From Alloiococcus sp035301245 (GTDB lineage Bacteria; Bacillota; Bacilli; Lactobacillales; Carnobacteriaceae_A), in contig DATGUS010000007.1 in the NCBI GenBank assembly GCA_035301245.1, positions 1 to 8,190 of the forward strand: 8,190 bases of DNA, written 5' to 3'. The position numbers and the translations under genes were made by a program. Shown here one piece after another: positions 6,075 through 8,190 of this stretch. Position 1 is the stretch's first letter. The number at the start of each line of letters is the position of its first letter. Below the pieces are notes generated by a model. It saw only the letters and a program-made list of their open reading frames with translations, searched no databases and was not told the DNA's origin.

Positions 6075-7208
6075 ATGACAGACGTACAATTAGATGATAA
6101 AGGTCTTAAAAAAACACCGTTGTATGATTATTATGTAGAAAAAGGTCTACGAATTACTGATTTTGGAGGTTGGGGCTTACCAATCCAATTTACAAAAATC
6201 CAAGAAGAACATGAAGCGGTTCGTAACAAAGTTGGTTTATTCGATGCCTCACATATGGGTGAAATTCGTGTAACAACTAAAAATGAAAATGCATTAAAGT
6301 GGTTAAACACCATTATTACTAACGATACAGCTAAAATTAAAAAAGATGGTAAAGCACAATATACGGCCGTTACTAAAGAAGACGGCGGTATATTAGATGA
6401 CTTAATTTATTACCGTGTAAATGCTGATGAAGTGATGTTAACACCTAACGCATCAAACCGTGAAAAAATTGTTGATTGGTTAAATAAACACAACGATGAC
6501 CAAGTGACCATTGTTGACGAAACTTATGACTGGGGCTTAATTGCAGTTCAAGGTCCTAACGCTGAAGAATTACTTTCACGTGTGACGGATGCTGACTTAG
6601 CTTCGATTGAATACTACTCATACTCTCCAAACCATACAGTTGCTGGAGTTGAGAATGTTCAAGTTTCTCGCACTGGTTATACAGGCGAAGAAGGATTTGA
6701 GTTATATATTCCTTCAGAAGGCACTTTAACCGTTTGGAAAAAATTAGTTGAAGAAGGTAAAGATCTAGGTGTGACTGAATGTGCATTAGGTGCACGTGAT
6801 ACCTTACGTCTAGAAGCTGGTTTGCCATTATACGGTAACGACTTCGACGAATCAATTAATCCAATTGCGGGTGGTATTGCATTCTGTGTACCAAAAGGCA
6901 AAGAAGTTGACTACATTGGTAAAGACGCCATTGTTGAGTACCGTACAGGTGATCACGTGAAAGAAACATCACGCGGATTCAAGATTGATGGTAAGAAGAT
7001 CGCCCGTCATGGTATGGACGTTAAGAATGAAGACGGCGAAGTCGTTGGTGTGGTCACATCGGCAACTAAATCTCCAACACTAGGCTTCCCATTAGGATTC
7101 ATCCGCATCGACCGTCAATATAAAGCAGGCGATAAAGTTATTATCGACGTACGTGGTAAAGATGTTGAAGCTGAATTAACTAAAAAAGATTGGTTATCTC
7201 AAAAATAA
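6075..7208 (+). CDS. gcvT: Glycine cleavage system T protein (aminomethyltransferase)
   Basis: A 377-residue protein that moves the methylene carbon from the aminomethyl-lipoyl arm of GcvH to THF, releasing NH3 and yielding methylene-THF, the FolD substrate. Family features: KTPLYDYY near the N-terminus (13-20), FGGWGLPIQF (30-39), FDASHMGE (56-63), GGILDDLIYYR (104-114) whose Asp pair includes the catalytic aspartate, SRTGYTGEEGFELY (198-211), and ARDTLRLEAGLPLYG (240-254). The C-terminal beta-barrel domain runs from about residue 285 to the end. The N-terminus is somewhat longer than many homologues, by about nine residues. The start follows AAGAAAGGA with an 11-base spacing, a little long. 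It is 20 bases after fchA and clearly in the same operon. No key residue appears lost. Confidence 0.96.
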   Translation: MTDVQLDDKGLKKTPLYDYYVEKGLRITDFGGWGLPIQFTKIQEEHEAVRNKVGLFDASHMGEIRVTTKNENALKWLNTIITNDTAKIKKDGKAQYTAVTKEDGGILDDLIYYRVNADEVMLTPNASNREKIVDWLNKHNDDQVTIVDETYDWGLIAVQGPNAEELLSRVTDADLASIEYYSYSPNHTVAGVENVQVSRTGYTGEEGFELYIPSEGTLTVWKKLVEEGKDLGVTECALGARDTLRLEAGLPLYGNDFDESINPIAGGIAFCVPKGKEVDYIGKDAIVEYRTGDHVKETSRGFKIDGKKIARHGMDVKNEDGEVVGVVTSATKSPTLGFPLGFIRIDRQYKAGDKVIIDVRGKDVEAELTKKDWLSQK

Positions 7209-7224
7209 TTAATAGTAGTTATCG

Positions 7225-7264
7225 TTTAAATTAATAGACCGTGATGATAAAATAAACTTATCAT
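7225..7264 (+). promoter_or_regulatory. Possible internal promoter and small hairpin before gcvH
   Basis: TTTAAA (7225-7230) and TAAAAT (7248-7253) are 17 bases apart and resemble -35 and -10 boxes (four and five of six matches). A 7-bp inverted repeat (7244-7250 with 7258-7264) overlaps the -10 and sits just before the gcvH ribosome binding site. The region is AT-rich, so either match could be chance. Confidence 0.3.
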
Positions 7265-7285
7265 ATAAGAGAAGGAGTTTTTCCC

Positions 7286-7648
7286 ATGTCAAAAGTATTT
7301 TACACAGAAAGTCATGAATGGATTGAAATTTTAGACGACAATAAAGCGCGTGTTGGTATATCAGAATACGCAGCTGAAGAATTAGGCGATATCGTTCACA
7401 TTGAACTACCTGAGGTAGACGATGAGTTTGATGCGGATGAAGAATTTGGTACTGTTGAATCAGTTAAATCATTCTCAGAAGTATATCTGCCGTTCGCTGC
7501 TAAAGTTGTAGCTGTAAACGAAGATTTAGAAGATGAACCTGAGATTGTTAACGACGATGCTGAAGGTAAAGGTTGGTTTATCGAAGTTGAAACTGAAGAA
7601 GCAATCGATACTTCAGACTTATTAACAGAAGATCCAACAGACGACTAA
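7286..7648 (+). CDS. gcvH: Glycine cleavage system H protein (lipoyl carrier)
   Basis: A 120-residue protein, slightly shorter than the typical 126-130. It carries the aminomethyl group on a lipoyl arm between GcvP, GcvT and lipoamide dehydrogenase. The lipoylation motif is GTVESVKSFSEVY (55-67) with the modified lysine at 61. GISEYAAEELGDIVHIELPEVD (24-45) and the GW pair (96-97) are also typical of the family. GAAGGAG lies 8 bases before the ATG. The protein is very acidic: 39 Asp/Glu against 6 Lys/Arg by my count, in line with but at the strong end of a normally acidic family. The segment after the lipoyl lysine (LPFAAKVVAVNED) differs somewhat from the common YAPVSGEV pattern. A lipoate attachment enzyme must exist elsewhere in the genome. 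Confidence 0.95.
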   Translation: MSKVFYTESHEWIEILDDNKARVGISEYAAEELGDIVHIELPEVDDEFDADEEFGTVESVKSFSEVYLPFAAKVVAVNEDLEDEPEIVNDDAEGKGWFIEVETEEAIDTSDLLTEDPTDD

Positions 7649-7665
7649 TTAATTAGTCTAAACGT

Positions 7666-7699
7666 TTAAGGGTTGTTCGTTATGATGAATAGCCTTTAA
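7666..7699 (+). terminator. Hairpin after gcvH, weak terminator or attenuator
   Basis: A 13-bp stem including three G-U pairs (7666-7678 with 7687-7699) encloses an 8-base loop and lies 17 bases past the gcvH stop. The 3' side ends in TTTAA with no long U-run, so termination would be partial at best. It may set the ratio between gcvH and gcvPA transcripts. Confidence 0.45.
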
Positions 7700-7704
7700 T
7701 TAAA

Positions 7705-7757
7705 TTGATAAATGAGTAGGGGTTTTGACTATAGTCTTTGCCCCTCTCCTTTATCAA
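7705..7757. repeat. Long imperfect hairpin upstream of gcvPA
   Basis: TTGATAAA (7705-7712) pairs with TTTATCAA (7750-7757). After mismatches, GAG pairs with CTC, AGGGG (7718-7722) pairs with CCCCT (7741-7745), and the tip is the palindrome GACTATAGTC (7727-7736). There is no U-run on either side, so it is not a standard intrinsic terminator. Roles as an RNA processing site, attenuator or protein-binding element are all possible. I do not recognise it as a known riboswitch. Confidence 0.5.
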
Positions 7758-7762
7758 AACCA

Positions 7763-7776
7763 TGTTAACGCTTACG
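7763..7776. promoter_or_regulatory. cre-like site upstream of gcvPA
   Basis: TGTTAACGCTTACG matches the catabolite response element consensus TGWNANCGNTNWCA at every fixed position but the last. It sits 35 bases before gcvPA, beside an A/T-rich TATATAAC (7778-7785) that could be a -10 box. It shares AACGCTT with the cre-like site upstream of fhs. CcpA binding is inference. Confidence 0.35.
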
Positions 7777-7810
7777 CTATATAACCGATACATTAAGACA
7801 GGAGTGAAAA

Positions 7811-8190
7811 ATGGTGCAATTTAGATACTTGCCGAACACTGAACAAGATCGTAAAGATATGATTGAAGCCATTGGTGCTAAAGATGTTATGGATCTGTTC
7901 AATGATGTACCGAAAGAAGTATTACGCGATAAGCGTATGAAGTTACCTGAAGCCCTTTCGGAATATGAATTAGTTAAATTAACAAACAAGCTGGCTGGCA
8001 AAAATACCACAGCTTCTCAAATGCCATATTTCTTAGGAGCGGGTACATATGATCACCACGTTCCATCAGTGGTGAACCATGTAATTATGCGTCAAGAATT
8101 CCTAACTGCCTATGTTCCTTACCAACCAGAAGTTTCACAAGGTGAACTACAAGCCCTATTCGAGTGGCAAACAATGATTGCTGAACTTAC
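7811..8190 (+). CDS. gcvPA: Glycine dehydrogenase (decarboxylating) subunit 1, 3' truncated by window
   Basis: The frame runs off the right edge; 126 complete codons are seen of a subunit usually about 450 residues long. The N-terminus (RYLPNTEQDRKDMIEAIG, residues 5-22), FLGAGTYDHHVPSVV (74-88) and YVPYQPEVSQGELQALFEWQ (101-120) are diagnostic for the P-protein N-terminal half. Together with GcvPB, which carries the PLP lysine and should follow outside the window, it decarboxylates glycine and loads the aminomethyl group onto GcvH. GGAG lies 6 bases before the ATG. A 162-base gap with two hairpins separates it from gcvH, more than between most other genes of the block. The split into two subunits is inferred from the neighbourhood, since the C-terminal half is not visible; a fused GcvP cannot be ruled out from 126 residues alone. 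Confidence 0.93.
   Translation, partial: MVQFRYLPNTEQDRKDMIEAIGAKDVMDLFNDVPKEVLRDKRMKLPEALSEYELVKLTNKLAGKNTTASQMPYFLGAGTYDHHVPSVVNHVIMRQEFLTAYVPYQPEVSQGELQALFEWQTMIAEL

Noticed and set aside
6556..6901. Two overlapping minus-strand frames inside gcvT
   Set aside because: Both are opposite conserved gcvT motifs and show no domain of their own.
7777..8010. Minus-strand open frame antisense to gcvPA
   Set aside because: It lies opposite a clearly coding gcvPA reading frame, and its predicted protein has no recognisable features.
1..8190. Mobile elements, CRISPR arrays, toxin-antitoxin or defence systems, tRNA or rRNA genes
   Set aside because: No transposase, integrase, spaced direct-repeat array or structural RNA gene was recognised; the window is ordinary chromosomal metabolism with two unrelated membrane/surface genes.

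Overview
The window looks like chromosome of a low-GC Gram-positive bacterium (Bacillota, class Bacilli). The sequence is AT-rich, genes carry strong AGGAGG-type ribosome binding sites, the first gene ends in a sortase-type cell-wall sorting signal, and the glycine decarboxylase is the split kind whose first subunit (GcvPA) is separate. The Fhs N-terminus and the wall-anchor gene fit Lactobacillales-like lineages, but that placement is a tentative inference.

Layout. Positions 1-264 hold the 3' end of a surface protein with an LPDTA sorting signal, closed by a strong intrinsic terminator. An MgtC/SapB-family membrane protein follows on the minus strand (439-1146). It is divergent, across a 337-base AT-rich intergenic region, from an ATP-NAD kinase-family protein of the COG3199 type. 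That gene most likely starts at a TTG at 1484 rather than the ATG at 1442. From 2789 to the right edge, six plus-strand genes form one metabolic block: fhs, folD, fchA, gcvT, gcvH and gcvPA (cut by the window edge).

How the genes work together. GcvT, GcvH and GcvPA (with GcvPB and a lipoamide dehydrogenase, not seen here) interconvert glycine with CO2, NH3 and methylene-THF. FolD interconverts methylene- and methenyl-THF, FchA interconverts methenyl- and 10-formyl-THF, and Fhs interconverts 10-formyl-THF with formate plus THF, coupled to ATP. The block is therefore a glycine-to-formate C1 line that could in principle run either way: glycine catabolism with ATP gain, or formate assimilation toward glycine.

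The most interesting observation is that this FolD has alanine where canonical bifunctional FolD has the catalytic lysine of the YxxxK motif. The next gene, fchA, encodes a dedicated cyclohydrolase. The likely reading is that FolD is mainly a dehydrogenase and FchA has taken over the second step, so a routine 'bifunctional' label would overcall it. Intergenic regions carry several unexplained structures: a 15-bp stem-loop with a tetranucleotide-repeat loop before folD, two hairpins before gcvPA, two cre-like sites, and spaced direct repeats between mgtC and the kinase-like gene. No mobile element, CRISPR array, tRNA or rRNA was recognised.
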